Origin: Planctomycetaceae bacterium
GTDB lineage: Bacteria > Planctomycetota > Planctomycetia > Pirellulales > Thermoguttaceae
Length of the DNA: 64,000 bases
Reading direction: 5' to 3'
Assembly (NCBI GenBank): GCA_012719125.1
Contig: JAAYAY010000321.1
Location: 1 to 64,000, forward strand
This document shows, piece by piece, positions 1 to 11,700 of the stretch. The translations under genes and the position numbers were made by a program. Below the pieces are notes generated by a model. It did not search any database. It saw only the letters and a list, made by a program, of their open reading frames with translations, and was not told where the DNA came from. Within the stretch, counting starts at the first letter, position 1; each line of letters opens with the position of its first letter.

Positions 1-848
1 ACGGGCGACATTCTTCACCCAGAGTCTACTGGGTGTCCTATCGGGTGTCAAACGCTTTTTGCCGGGTGTACAGAAACCTCGGGAAAACCAGAGCGAAACC
101 CGATTCCGCCAATCACAACGCAAACAACGTCAACAATGCACACCGCGCAGCACCTGTCGTATTCACCACAACCGTATGTGCTCCCCAGCCACCCCACGAT
201 ATTGGCAGAATCCGCTCCCCGTTGACCAACTTCCACCCCCCGCAGGGTCTCTACTGTCTTCGACGTTGTTTTTCCTACTCCTCGCCTCCAACCATCCCCA
301 ACGTTCAACCAAACTCCTTGCAGGCCTTCAACTTAGATAAGGTACTCCCAACTACGGCATTCCCCCCTTTTGCATGGTAGTCAAATTGATTCTGCGCACC
401 CGACGACGCCGTAAACCATTACATAACAACACGATAACGATCGCCGTTCGATGGAGCAATCGATCGATAAGTGCACCAACCGCCAACTAAGCCCGCAACC
501 ATTTCACAACAGAAAATCAGTGAGTCGCCAGCGCACTCCGACCTCGATCTTTGACAACTGAAGTGCGTCGAGAGACTCGTGAAGAGAGGAAGTCATGAGA
601 AGTTGACAACGGAAACCTCGCTTGCTCCGCGAACAAACTCCTTTACGCGGAGCGATGATTGTTTCCGACAGCAATTCCCTCCCCCCGTCCTGAATCAAGA
701 TCTTTCGTCTGAATCACGAACCACCGTATGCCTCACCCTCATTGCCGTCCCCATTACAGGAGGGGTAGACCCCTCTGTAAAGATCGGCCACACTGTCACC
801 AACGGCAATCGAGTACACCCGGATAGTACACACCATAGAGGCACTTCC
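1..848. other. Intergenic region without a convincing gene
   Basis: This stretch is clearly lower in GC than the coding DNA around it. The short open frames on both strands give compositions without recognisable domains, and none has a good ribosome binding site. The last part is the leader of the glycosidase-like gene that starts at 849. It contains a small hairpin at 754-780 and TTGACA-like hexamers near 552 and 603, but no matching -10 box that I would trust. A degraded gene cannot be excluded, but I see nothing to support one. Confidence 0.6.
754..780. promoter_or_regulatory. Small hairpin in the leader of the 849 gene
   Basis: The arms TTACAGGAGGGGT and ACCCCTCTGTAA pair with one bulged G and almost no loop. 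The hairpin lies about 70 nt upstream of the ATG at 849. It could be a weak terminator, a leader structure or chance; there is no run of T after it. Confidence 0.3.
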
Positions 849-1892
849 ATGACACTCTCACTGCGGACGCTGCTCTCTCTTTCTCTCGTCGCACTGGCAC
901 TGCCAACCTGGGCCTCTGCCGACGCCCCCATCTCCACCCGCGAGTTCGAGATCAGAAACGACCGAGCCTATCTGGGGGGCCAGCCGGTGGAACTTTGGGG
1001 GCTGCGATGTGGTAATGCCCTGCACAGTACCGTAATTACCGAGCGGCACATCCGCAATCTCGACAACATGGCCGCCCACGGAATCAACCTGATCGGCGTC
1101 TACATCCAGGGGAGCAACGCCGGCTGGCCCGATCCCGACGCGGCCGCCAACGGCTTCACTCGCGACGGCAAGCTGCGGTCCTACACGGCCGAACGACTCG
1201 AAAGCCTGATTCGCGAGGCCGACCGCCGCGGAATGGTCGTGATGGTCGGGCTGTTCAGCCCCCGCAAGGACCAGGACTTCTACGACGAGGCGGCCGTCAA
1301 GCAGGCGATAGAACAAGCGGCCGGCTTCCTCCAAGAGCGGAAGCTGCGGAACGTCTTCGTCGACATCATGCACGAATACAGCCACCCCGAGCGGATCGAT
1401 CACCCCATCTTCCGCGAACCCGACGGGGCCGCCAAGAAAGCCAAATTGACGGCGTGGTTCAAAGCAGTCGCCCCCGAAATCGAAGCGGGGATATGCCCCG
1501 ACAGCCGGTCCGAAACCGCCGATTCCTACCCCGGTATGGACGTGCGAATCATCCAGAAGAACATGCCGATCCCGGCCCAAGGCTTCGTCGTCAACGTCGA
1601 GACCCAACGCCAGGACGCCTACCAGAACGACGGCGTCTTCAACCAGACAAACCTCGACTACATCTTCGCCGATTGCCGGCGATTCAAAGAAGCTCCCAAC
1701 GCGGCCATGCTGTTCCATGCCGGTTTCATCCAGGGAATCACCAACTATAGCGGGAGCGCGCCCCACGCCGAGATGGGTGGCCACGGCACCGGCTCCCGCG
1801 ATCGGGGTGTGCGGTTCTACTACCAGTGGGTTCGCGACAACGTGGGCCGGTGGGAATATCCACGTCACGTCCCTGCGGCAGCCGGGCTGTAG
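849..1892 (+). CDS. Secreted TIM-barrel glycoside hydrolase-like protein
   Basis: The 347-residue product has a clear Sec signal peptide (hydrophobic core LSLSLVALALP, likely cut after ASA near residue 24). The rest resembles cellulase-type (beta/alpha)8 barrel proteins: a WGLRCGNAL strand near the start, a repeated pattern of helices, and VDIMHEYSHPE in the middle, where the Glu sits where GH5-like enzymes carry the acid/base. A substrate cannot be assigned. The frame is open upstream to 579, but ATG 849 has GAGG at 838-841 with 7 nt spacing and starts exactly at the leader peptide. It lies upstream of a DUF1559 gene in the same direction, about 160 bp away. Exported polysaccharide breakdown is inferred, not proven; catalytic residues should be checked by structure. 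Confidence 0.7.
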   Translation: MTLSLRTLLSLSLVALALPTWASADAPISTREFEIRNDRAYLGGQPVELWGLRCGNALHSTVITERHIRNLDNMAAHGINLIGVYIQGSNAGWPDPDAAANGFTRDGKLRSYTAERLESLIREADRRGMVVMVGLFSPRKDQDFYDEAAVKQAIEQAAGFLQERKLRNVFVDIMHEYSHPERIDHPIFREPDGAAKKAKLTAWFKAVAPEIEAGICPDSRSETADSYPGMDVRIIQKNMPIPAQGFVVNVETQRQDAYQNDGVFNQTNLDYIFADCRRFKEAPNAAMLFHAGFIQGITNYSGSAPHAEMGGHGTGSRDRGVRFYYQWVRDNVGRWEYPRHVPAAAGL

Positions 1893-1997
1893 CAGATCGG
1901 GTGGGAGGAGATTCTTCCCATGTTGTCCACAACCGGATCGGCCCAACGGTATGCACTTTAGTCCGGACCGTGCGTGAACTCTCCGTGCGGCCCGTCC

Positions 1998-2023
1998 GTC
2001 ATTCCCGCGGAGGCGGGAATGAC
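1998..2023. repeat. REP-like palindrome
   Basis: The perfect 11-bp arms GTCATTCCCGC (1998-2008) and GCGGGAATGAC (2013-2023) are separated by GGAG. The palindrome lies 31 bp upstream of the DUF1559 start. This short ATTCCCGC/GCGGGAAT motif resembles dispersed extragenic palindromes found in many bacteria. Only one copy was seen here. Confidence 0.6.
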
Positions 2024-2054
2024 GTGGTGGTTCAAGTATTCGAGGGGAAAAACG

Positions 2055-3104
2055 ATGAACGGTGGAATGGGAAAGAGACGGGGCAGAAACGCGTTCACCT
2101 TGGTGGAACTTCTGGTGGTGATCGCCATCATCGGCATCCTGATTGCCCTGCTGCTGCCGGCCGTCCAGGCCGCACGCGAAGCGGCACGGCGGATGAAGTG
2201 CTCGAACAACCTGAAACAGATCGGGCTGGCCCTGCACAACTACGAACTGAGCTACCGAACGCTTCCGCCGGGGGCGCTGGTCCGGCAGCAACCCGGTGGA
2301 GGCCTCTGGACCGGCTACCTCGGGCCCCACGCCCGAATCCTCCCGTTCATCGAAATGAACAACGTTACCGACGCCATGGACGTTAACACCGGCTACGGCG
2401 ACCTCGTCAACACCGAGGCCGTCGGACGTGTGATCCCCGGTTTCCTGTGCCCGAGCGAAACCAACGACGAACCGTTGAATCATTCCAAGTTCGGCCTGAT
2501 CGGCGGCGTCAACTACGGCTTCTGCATGGGCGACTGGTACGTGTGGAACGGCTTCAACTCGCCCTGCCCCCCCTGTCGCTCGGCCTTCGGCATCAATTTC
2601 GGACGCCGCTGGGCCGACTTCTCCGACGGCGTCAGCAACACCCTGCTCGCCTCCGAAGTGAAAAACTATCAGGTGACGATCCGCGACTGCGGGAGCTTCT
2701 CAACCATCAACGATCCAAACAACGTCCCGCCCCCCTCGGCCGACCCGCTGACGGTCTGCCCCGAATACGAAGGCAGCGGCTGCACCGTGTTTCGCAACGC
2801 CCACACCCAGTGGGCCGAGATGTCGGTCCATCACAACGGCTTCACCACCGCCTGGCCTCCCAACAAGGTCACCCCGGGCGGCCCCGGCCTGAGCGAACCC
2901 GACGTCGACGTGATCAGCGCTCGAGAACGCCTGGGCGGACCCACCTTCGCCGCCATTACCTCCCGCAGCTATCACCCCGGCGGCGTTCAATCCCTGCTGG
3001 GCGACGGCTCCGTGCGGTTCATGTCGGAGACGATGGACGGCCAGATCTGGCGAGCCCTGGGAACGGTCGCCGGCCGTGAAGTCATTCCCGCCGACAACTT
3101 CTGA
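2055..3104 (+). CDS. DUF1559 protein with prepilin-like N-terminus
   Basis: The 349-residue product starts with a type IV prepilin-like signal: basic residues, then [18 protein letters not shown], where cleavage would fall before Phe and be followed by methylation. The hydrophobic helix runs to the typical planctomycete [14 protein letters not shown] segment. The C-terminal part carries the family hallmark, here a Gly-rich [16 protein letters not shown] motif (H-X9-DG type). DUF1559 (SBP_bac_10) proteins are very numerous in planctomycetes and are thought to be exported pseudopilin-like surface proteins; their function is unknown. ATG 2055 was chosen because GAGGGG lies just upstream at 2042-2047 and because the signal then begins [11 protein letters not shown]; the frame is open upstream to 1974. 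Confidence 0.9.
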   Translation: MNGGMGKRRGRNAFTLVELLVVIAIIGILIALLLPAVQAAREAARRMKCSNNLKQIGLALHNYELSYRTLPPGALVRQQPGGGLWTGYLGPHARILPFIEMNNVTDAMDVNTGYGDLVNTEAVGRVIPGFLCPSETNDEPLNHSKFGLIGGVNYGFCMGDWYVWNGFNSPCPPCRSAFGINFGRRWADFSDGVSNTLLASEVKNYQVTIRDCGSFSTINDPNNVPPPSADPLTVCPEYEGSGCTVFRNAHTQWAEMSVHHNGFTTAWPPNKVTPGGPGLSEPDVDVISARERLGGPTFAAITSRSYHPGGVQSLLGDGSVRFMSETMDGQIWRALGTVAGREVIPADNF

Positions 3105-3118
3105 CCCGAATTATTGAC

Positions 3119-3198
3119 GGGTGGCACGCTCAGAGCGCAGCGATGGGCGTGAATGGTCAGGTCACCACGCCCATCGCTGCGCTCTGGGCGTGCCACCC
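3119..3198. repeat. Long hairpin repeat (33-bp arms), family A
   Basis: The arms 3119-3151 and 3166-3198 are inverted copies with one mismatch in 33 positions, around a 14-nt spacer. The left arm starts GGGTGGCACGCTCAGAGCG. It lies between the convergent DUF1559 gene and the small gene ending at 3201, so it could end transcription from both sides, although no T run follows. Half of the element with its spacer recurs at 49858-49902. Confidence 0.85.
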
Positions 3199-3200
3199 GC

Positions 3201-3440
3201 CTACTCTTCGATCCATTCCAGGCCGGTCTCTTCCTGGACGCGATTTTCATAGTCGCCCAGCAGTCCGCCGATCAGATCCCAGTTCCTGGTCCGGCGGATC
3301 TCGATATCGCCCTGCCGATTGACGCGGATGATGCTCTCGTCGTTCACGCCGACTTCTTCCAATTCGTCGGGCGAAGGTTCGTCGCCGTCGCGGCTGACGA
3401 TGCGGAGGAGCGTCTTTCCCGTCATCTCGATAAACTGCAT
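3201..3440 (-). CDS. Small conserved hypothetical protein
   Basis: A 79-residue acidic protein starting MQFIEMTGKTLLRIVSRDGDE. It has no signal peptide, membrane segment or Cys motif, and I do not recognise a named domain. The alternating hydrophobic pattern at the N-terminus suggests a small beta-rich fold, followed by a helix with LIGGLLGDYENRV. Codon use fits the neighbourhood and no gene overlaps it. It stands alone between a DUF1559 gene and the rsmA end, on the minus strand. I recall similar short proteins in planctomycete genomes but cannot name a family. Confidence 0.6.
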   Translation of the reverse strand: MQFIEMTGKTLLRIVSRDGDEPSPDELEEVGVNDESIIRVNRQGDIEIRRTRNWDLIGGLLGDYENRVQEETGLEWIEE

Positions 3441-3521
3441 GGCGATCCGCCTGTTGGTCGATTCTGCAATTGCCCGATAGAGTGGCGTGCCCCCTATCCT
3501 ACTTCGGTTGGGTGTCGAACG

Positions 3522-4433
3522 TCAATCACCGACCGCCGCCCGCATCCGCCCGCACAGATCCAGCATCTGGTCGACCGTGAGTTCTTCCGCCCGAGCGGTG
3601 GGGAGCAAGCCCATTTCGCCAATGACGGCGTCGACTTCCGGCTTGCCGAGCCGGTTCTTGTAAGCGCTCAACAACTCGCTGCGTAAGAACTTGCGGCGAT
3701 GGAAGAACATCGACCGGGCAAATTGGTGCAAATATGCACGATCGGCAATCCGGTCGCGAAGTCGCTGATCGAGCGTCACCTGGATGATCGCCGACGTTAC
3801 CTTCGGACGAGGCCAGAACACCGACGGCGACATGACCCGCAGGATCTCGGTCCGGCACTGGCACTGCATCCAGACGCTCAATGCCCCGTAGTCCTTCGTT
3901 TTCGGCCGGGCCACGATCCGATCGGCCAGTTCCTTCTGAATCGTGACCGTCATCTGCCGGGGCGGCCAGTCGAGCATCAGCAGGTTCGACATGAGCGGCG
4001 TGGCCACGTGGTACGGAAGATTGGCCACCAGCTTGAAACAGCGCCCGGATTCTGCATCCAACTCCGCCTTGACGGCCTCCAGGAGCTGGGGTGCAAGATG
4101 GTTCTTGTTTTTGAGCACGTCGAACTGGAGCATGCGGATATTGTCGAAATGGCTCAATTCCTCGCCCGCCAGGGCGTGGAGATTGGCGTCGACTTCGACC
4201 GTCACCACCGAAGCCACCCGGGGCGCCATCAGCGCGCTGAGCGAGCCGGTGCCGGTGCCCACTTCGAGCACCACGTCATTCTGCTGCAGATCGGCCGCAT
4301 CGACCAGGGCGTGCTGCAAGTTCAGGTCGATGAGAAAATTCTGACCCAGCTTGGCGCGAGGCTGAATGCCGATTTCGGCAAACTTCGCGCGAAGGAACGA
4401 CTGGGTCTGCTTCTTGCTGGGTTCATTGGCCAT
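3522..4433 (-). CDS. rsmA: 16S rRNA dimethyladenosine transferase RsmA (KsgA)
   Basis: The 303-residue protein dimethylates the two adjacent adenines in helix 45 of 16S rRNA during small-subunit assembly, using S-adenosylmethionine. Seen motifs: RAKLGQNFLID near the N-terminus, the SAM-binding VLEVGTGTGSLSALM, and the catalytic-loop motif NLPYHVATPLM. The C-terminal helical domain ends LDLCGRMRAAVGD. The frame stays open far upstream, but that part only shadows ribE. ATG 4433 shares its A with the ribE stop (TGATG), which points to translational coupling; ATG 4439 two codons earlier is an alternative. The pairing with riboflavin synthase is unusual. Confidence 0.93.
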   Translation of the reverse strand: MANEPSKKQTQSFLRAKFAEIGIQPRAKLGQNFLIDLNLQHALVDAADLQQNDVVLEVGTGTGSLSALMAPRVASVVTVEVDANLHALAGEELSHFDNIRMLQFDVLKNKNHLAPQLLEAVKAELDAESGRCFKLVANLPYHVATPLMSNLLMLDWPPRQMTVTIQKELADRIVARPKTKDYGALSVWMQCQCRTEILRVMSPSVFWPRPKVTSAIIQVTLDQRLRDRIADRAYLHQFARSMFFHRRKFLRSELLSAYKNRLGKPEVDAVIGEMGLLPTARAEELTVDQMLDLCGRMRAAVGD

Positions 4434-5029
4434 CACCATGACTTGCTCTCGATGAACCGCTGCACGTACTTGGCGAGAATGTCGGTCTCCAGGTTGACCC
4501 GGTCGCCCACCTTCATCTTGCCGAGGGTCGTCACGGCCAGCGTGAAGGGGATCAAGGCGACGCTGAACCGGTCGGGTTCGCTGGCCACGATCGTGAGGCT
4601 CACGCCGTCGACGGCAATGGACCCTTTCGAAGCCATCTCCCGGGCCTGAGCGCGGGGGACGCTGAACCAGTAGTCGGACCAATCGCCCTGGTCGATCTTC
4701 TCGATCAGCTTCCCCGTGGCGTCGATGTGGCCGCTGACGAAGTGGCCGCCAAGGCGATCGCCCACGGCCAGGGCCCGCTCGAGGTTGACGGGACTGCCGG
4801 CTTTCAAGTCGCCGAGATTGGTTCGCGACAGCGTCTCGGGACCGGCCTGAAAAGCCATGGTACTCCGGTCGGCCTCGACCACGGTCAGGCAGCACCCGTT
4901 GACCGAGATGCTATCGGCCACCTTGGTTTCGGCAGCGATCTTGGGCTCTTCGACCACCAGCGTACAGCCGGGCGGCTCCGAGCGGATTTCGGCGATACGG
5001 CCCAAGGCTTCGACGATTCCGGAAAACAT
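4433..5029 (-). CDS. ribE: Riboflavin synthase alpha chain
   Basis: The 198-residue enzyme converts two 6,7-dimethyl-8-ribityllumazine molecules to riboflavin and a pyrimidinedione, the last step of riboflavin synthesis. It begins with the canonical MFSGIVEALGRI and shows the two tandem lumazine-binding half-barrels: first half with SVNGCCLTVVE, second half with GHFVSGHIDATGKL and SIAVDGVSLTIV. Length matches the family (about 200). ATG 5029 was chosen over the longer frame to 5074 because it gives the family N-terminus and is preceded by GAGGAA. No FMN riboswitch (RFN element) is visible in the 200 bp upstream. Its stop overlaps the rsmA start. Confidence 0.95.
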   Translation of the reverse strand: MFSGIVEALGRIAEIRSEPPGCTLVVEEPKIAAETKVADSISVNGCCLTVVEADRSTMAFQAGPETLSRTNLGDLKAGSPVNLERALAVGDRLGGHFVSGHIDATGKLIEKIDQGDWSDYWFSVPRAQAREMASKGSIAVDGVSLTIVASEPDRFSVALIPFTLAVTTLGKMKVGDRVNLETDILAKYVQRFIESKSW

Positions 5030-5295
5030 TCTGTGTTTCCTCAGCAAAGCAAGCGATACACTGGACGGTGGCACGGGGCAGCAAACTCCTTATCTTACCA
5101 CCGGAAGGGTGGGCCGGGAAGGAAGAGAGAAGGGAGAAGGTGGAAGCGTGAATGACGACAACGCGGTCCTTGACGTAGGTCGCAAGAGTCACGGCTAGCC
5201 ACTTTGAGGGGTGGATGTTCGTTTGACCCGGGGGCGGGGAGAATGTGCGGAACCTCGGGGTCTCAGGAAAGCAGTTGGTGACGAGGAGTGGACCG

Positions 5296-5760
5296 TTGAT
5301 CTCCATCAAGCCGCATCATTTCGTCGACATCGTCACGGCTTTGGGTGAGGGGCGTTCCGATCCTGAACCGCATCCCTACGGGCATGCGGTGCACACCGTG
5401 ACCAGGCAAATCCTTGCGGACCCCGACGTGAAGCTCCGGATGGAGTTCGGGGCCGACGACATCTGCTCCCCCTGCTGCCACAACGTCGACGGGTTGTGCG
5501 ACGACACGATCGACATCTCCTTCAGACCTCAGGCTCCGGAATCCAAGCGAGAGTACAACCTGTTACTCGATCAGCGGTGGGCGGAACGCCTTGATATTGA
5601 GGAAGGCGACGTCCTGACTGCTCGAGAATTCTGCCGGCGCATCCGGGATCGCGCCGGCGATATCACCGACATCTATCGAGAGACCCCAACCGACCGCACG
5701 GCCGCAAGGCAATCGAAGCTGGAGAAGGGAGTCGCCGAGTTTCTGGATCAGGATCGATAG
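5296..5760 (+). CDS. DUF1284-like cysteine protein, possible Fe-S
   Basis: A soluble protein of about 154 residues. The N-terminus reads (M)ISIKPHHFVDIV, matching the RxHH start of DUF1284 proteins, and the centre has FGADDICSPCCHNVDGLC, resembling the DDICxxCP motif of that family, which is predicted to bind an iron-sulfur cluster. The C-terminal half, up to EFLDQDR, is longer than in typical DUF1284 proteins (about 100-130 residues). TTG 5296 is favoured: it has GAGGAG at 5282-5287 with 8 nt spacing and yields the family start; ATG 5245 would add 17 residues. Only 6 bp separate it from the ferredoxin-nitroreductase gene, so the two are probably one operon. Confidence 0.65.
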   Translation: MISIKPHHFVDIVTALGEGRSDPEPHPYGHAVHTVTRQILADPDVKLRMEFGADDICSPCCHNVDGLCDDTIDISFRPQAPESKREYNLLLDQRWAERLDIEEGDVLTAREFCRRIRDRAGDITDIYRETPTDRTAARQSKLEKGVAEFLDQDR

Positions 5761-5766
5761 CGGAGA

Positions 5767-6660
5767 ATGAACATGCCCATTATGCACAGCGTCTACCGTG
5801 AGTCGGGTACAGTCACCATCGATCGCGAGGCCTGCAAGGAATGCGGCGCGTGCGCCCGAATATGTCCTTCCGAGGTGCTGAGGTTGGACAACGGAAGCGT
5901 TCAGGTTTGCAGGAGTGCCTTCGACTGCATCGCCTGCGGCCATTGCATGATGGTTTGTCCGGAAGGCGCCGTAACGGTGACCGGTCGCGGCATCTCGCCC
6001 GACGACCTGCTGCCCTTGCCGCCGCAGGAGGAACGGGCCAATGCGGAACAACTGACTGCCTTGATGCTGTCGCGGCGCAGCGTTCGCCGCTTCAGCGATC
6101 GTGACGTCGAACCGGAACTGCTCGAACGCGTCGTCGAGATGGCTTCGACGGCCCCCATGGGCATCCCGCCCTGGGACGTGGGCTGCGTCACCATTCGCGG
6201 CCGCGAAGAAGTGCAGCGGCTTGCCGGCAAGATTGTCAAGGACTACGAGGGGTTTCTCAAGATCTTCTGGCTGTTCAAGATCATGGGGCTCTTTTGGGGA
6301 AAGGCGAAGCGCGACATGTTCACCCACTTCGTGCGTCCCCTGGCCGAGACCTACGTTCGCGGCCGCCGCGAGGGCCGCGACCACCTGTTCTACGACGCAC
6401 CGGCCGTGCTCATCTTTCACCATTCCCCCTACGCCGATGCCGTCGACGCCACGATAGCCTGCACCTACGCCATGCTGGCGGCCGAGTCGCTCGGCCTGGG
6501 AACCACGATGATCGGCGGGGCTCCGCCCATTTTGGCGAGGAACAAGGCGCTGAGCCGAAGCCTGGGTATTCCCGACGATCACACGCCGACGATTTCGTTG
6601 ATCGTGGGCCATCCGGCCACGCACTTCCGCCGGGCGATTCGGCGGCGGTTTGTGAGTTGA
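5767..6660 (+). CDS. Ferredoxin-nitroreductase fusion flavoprotein
   Basis: The 297-residue protein joins a 2[4Fe-4S] ferredoxin domain (first cluster C23xxC26xxC29xxxC33P, second C54xxC57xxC60xxxC64P) to an FMN-dependent nitroreductase domain starting around LMLSRRSVRRFSDRDVE. The fusion suggests electrons pass from the clusters to FMN to reduce an unknown substrate. Related fused proteins are annotated as nitroreductase family proteins with 4Fe-4S domains and are common in anaerobes. A region with IFWLFKIMGLFWGKAKRD is unusually hydrophobic and may form the substrate pocket. Two in-frame ATGs (5767 and 5773) are close together; the GGAGA just upstream fits either. It follows the DUF1284-like gene by 6 bp. 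Confidence 0.88.
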   Translation: MNMPIMHSVYRESGTVTIDREACKECGACARICPSEVLRLDNGSVQVCRSAFDCIACGHCMMVCPEGAVTVTGRGISPDDLLPLPPQEERANAEQLTALMLSRRSVRRFSDRDVEPELLERVVEMASTAPMGIPPWDVGCVTIRGREEVQRLAGKIVKDYEGFLKIFWLFKIMGLFWGKAKRDMFTHFVRPLAETYVRGRREGRDHLFYDAPAVLIFHHSPYADAVDATIACTYAMLAAESLGLGTTMIGGAPPILARNKALSRSLGIPDDHTPTISLIVGHPATHFRRAIRRRFVS

Positions 6661-6675
6661 GTCAGTCTTGCGTGG

Positions 6676-8553
<1,878 letters not shown>

Positions 8554-8584
8554 CCCACAAGACGCGGCAGTCCGAAGAACACAG

Positions 8585-8622
8585 CGGCCGGATCGTCTCC
8601 AGTGAAACGATCCGGCCGTTTC
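8585..8622 (+). terminator. Rho-independent terminator of eno
   Basis: The perfect 11-bp arms CGGCCGGATCG (8585-8595) and CGATCCGGCCG (8608-8618) enclose a 12-nt loop and are followed by TTTCT. It lies 31 bp after the eno stop. Confidence 0.8.
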
Positions 8623-8655
8623 TGCATACTCCTGGCAAAACACCGTTGTTCCACG

Positions 8656-8694
8656 TTTCAGTGCCACGCCGGAATCCATCGCGCGGAATTCCGG
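8656..8694. repeat. 39-bp dispersed repeat, family B, copy 1
   Basis: It ends with CCATCGCGCGGAATTCCGG. A second copy in opposite orientation, matching at roughly 33 of 39 positions, lies at 56213-56251 beside a truncated gene. The core GGAATTCC with flanking GC gives it some dyad symmetry. Confidence 0.7.
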
Positions 8695-8781
8695 ATCTCA
8701 CGCTTCACCCCTCAACGTCGATCAAAAGCGACTACAAGTCGTCGCACTCCAAAGGGATCGACGGCACACAGAGTGTGCCTG

Positions 8782-11700
8782 CTACCTCGTCAGCTCTTCG
8801 ATCGCAGTCGCCACCGCTTGGCGCCGCTGGTAAATCGGCCGCGGGTCGGTGGCGAAGGTCGTCATGTCCTTGGTGATCGCCTCCGGCACCTCCAGCAATT
8901 GTTGAAACTCCTTTCGTTTCGATTCAGGCAAGTCTTTGCCCTTCTTCGCCAGTAGCTCGCGGAGCATGTAGAGATACTCGTAGTCTTCGACGCCTTCACG
9001 GAGCATCTCCCAGCGGATGCTGCTGACCGGCGGTTCCAGCACGGGCGTGCTGCTTGGGGTAGCGGCCGCCAAGGGCGGGTAGATGAACCGGCCGTCGCCG
9101 TTGCCCCAGAAGGACTTGGTGCCTTTGGGGGTCGAATAGCCGCTCACGTAGCCCATGGGGTCCTCGTACGGGTTCTGGGGCTGGTCGGGATAGGCGGCCG
9201 ACGAGGTCCAGTAGTTCGACTGCCACACGAGCGTGCCCACGATATTCCGCTGCCAGGCCTGCCAGTGCCAGACTCGCAGTTCCGTGGCCGGGTGGTCGAT
9301 GAACAAGGTGCAGTAAGGCGCCTTGGGTCCGCAGCACACATACCACCAGAACCGCTCGCCATGTGCCCGCCGGGCTTCGGCGGCCGCGTGGTCGTAGTTG
9401 TGGCTCACGGGGCACCACACGTTCACGTGGGCGTCGAACTGGTCGCTCGGCTGTTCGGTGATCATCCGCACCAGGCCGGGCGCGTACTTTTCCAGCCGCT
9501 TCATGCCGTTGGCGACAAACTCGTAGTCCTTCGGATCGGGTTCGTCGAACCAGTAGACGAAGGCCATATCGAGCCAGCCCTTCTCGCGCAGGTGGGCTTC
9601 GATCTGCTGCACCTGGCTGGCGAACATGGCTTGATACTGGGGTGTGTCTTCGCCAAACCCTTCGATGCTGGGATCGTGCCGGGCGTGGAACGTCCCCCCG
9701 CCCATCCCCTGAATGCCCAGGCGGAAGTTGTTGAAGCCGTATTGCTTCACCGCCCGCTCCATGGCCTTGTCGAAGGCCGTGAAATCGACCTCCGCCCGGG
9801 GCGGGTCGGCCTCGGGCAGGAACTTCACCCGGATCGGGTCGAGCGGCGTGGGATCGTAGGGACTGATCCGATGCTCGCCAAAGCTCTTCAGATAGAGGTC
9901 GACGACCTTTCGTTTGTCTTCCTCCGTCTTCAGCCCGTGGTAGCGGTAAACCTCACCTGGCGAGAATCCGAAGGCGGTCTTGAGGTGGTTCTGTTTGGGG
10001 AGGGTGAAGTCCCAGACGTGCAACAGAATGGGTGCCTTAGCGGAGAAACCCTCCGCTTTCAAGGCCAGAGTTGCGTGGTAGTCGCCCGGCTTGGCATCCT
10101 CGGGGACATGCACCAGGACCCAAAGGGGCTGATTGTGTCCGGCCTCGACGTCGATCGGCGTATCGAGCGGCGGCAAGGCGTCGGGCCAGTAGTCGCGCAC
10201 GCCGGTTGCGTCGGTGGGGTGGTCGACGAAGTGGTAGTAGGTGCGGAGAACTTGCATCTTGTCGGTTCCGATCGTCGCACCGCTGTCGGGCTGCTTCAGG
10301 GACGACAGGCTCGCCGTGAGTCCTTTCAGGTCCTTCTCCGCCCGGACAACGACCTGGACCGCCTCGCAGTCGTTTCGGGCCGTGGCCATCTTCGCGACGG
10401 GGAAACCTTCGAAGGCGGGATTCTCTGGCAACTTCCGGGTACGTGGAACCTTGTGCGCTGCATCACACCACCACACGGTTGCTCCATCTTTCACGCTGCC
10501 TAGCCGTTGTCCGTAATCCGAGCGGTAGTAGTCGGGTACGGTATAGCCGAGTGTTACCTGAATCATGGACACTGGATCGTCGCTTTGAACGAAGAGGTCC
10601 AGTGTGCGATTCCCCGGTCGATCAGAAGGAAGGGGAAGCGAAGTGGTGATCGTTCGACCGGGGACGATCGTGTCGCGAAGAACGGGAGCTCCGCCCAGCT
10701 CGGATCGCAGCCCCTCGGTGGTACCCATCACCTTCATCCGAACGGAGCGGTCTCCTTGATTTCGAATGGTGACCTGCAAGCCGGCCTGCCTTCCTTCACT
10801 CGCATCGCGTAGGAGTAGCTGCTCCACGGCCAATGGGCCCTTTGAGCTGTCGAGTTCCGCATACACCGTCTTGCCCGTCCCGTCAGACGCCTCGCCGTCC
10901 AGTTCTGCGTCGAACTCCACGCGATCGACTTGAAACGAGCTTTCGCCCTCGCCACGAAGCCGCAGGAAGACAACGCCGGCCGGGAACATGGCTTCGGGCA
11001 AAGCCGCCTCGACGCTCCCTACGGCGCCCTGCGACGCCGCGGCCTGCCAACTTTCACCGTCGACGCTCACCTCCGCCACACACGCACCGCGGATATAATG
11101 ATTGACGTTCAGCGAGATCCGCCCGTCCTTGAATTTGCGGCCCGGCACCTCGAATCGATAGACGACCTCATTGCCGGTCCCAAAGGTCCAACGGTTGCTG
11201 TTGAAACCGGTCGTCGTCCGCAGCAACGTTCGGTGATAGTTACTCCCCTCGTGGCTGAAGGTGCCGCGGAACCGGTAGCGGCCGTCGCGGATCGATTCGC
11301 CCTCGCCGAGCACGATCGAACCGACGGCGGTATGGACGGGCAATACCGGTGCGACCCGCACCGAGTCGAAATGATGGCTCCCCTCTGCGCTCCATTGGCC
11401 GACGCGAAGCGTGCCGCTCTTCACGCCGTCGGGCACGCGGAACACGTGACCGACCGTCTGCCATTCCGAGGCTAGTTGATAATGGTCGCGATTGGCGAAT
11501 GTGGGCCCGCTGACCGCACAGCCTCCGCCACCGTCGACCCGCCGCGCCTTCATCTCGAACCGGTAGAGCCCCGCAGGCTCGAAGGCGACGCCATCGCAAC
11601 TCCAGTAGTTGGACGAGGCTTCCGTGCCCTTTCCGGTGACTTCCAGCACACTCTGGTCGGCCCAGCGCCCTTGGCCGCCGGAGAGTCGCCAGGCCAGGGG

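Noticed and set aside
33-380. Open frames on both strands in the first 700 bp
   Set aside because: No domain, signal or ribosome binding site; composition is not protein-like.
858-2483. 541-residue minus-strand frame across the glycosidase and DUF1559 genes
   Set aside because: A shadow of two well-supported plus-strand genes; no homology seen.
4433-5240. FMN riboswitch upstream of ribE
   Set aside because: No RFN-type conserved boxes could be found in the leader; only GC-rich, unrelated sequence.
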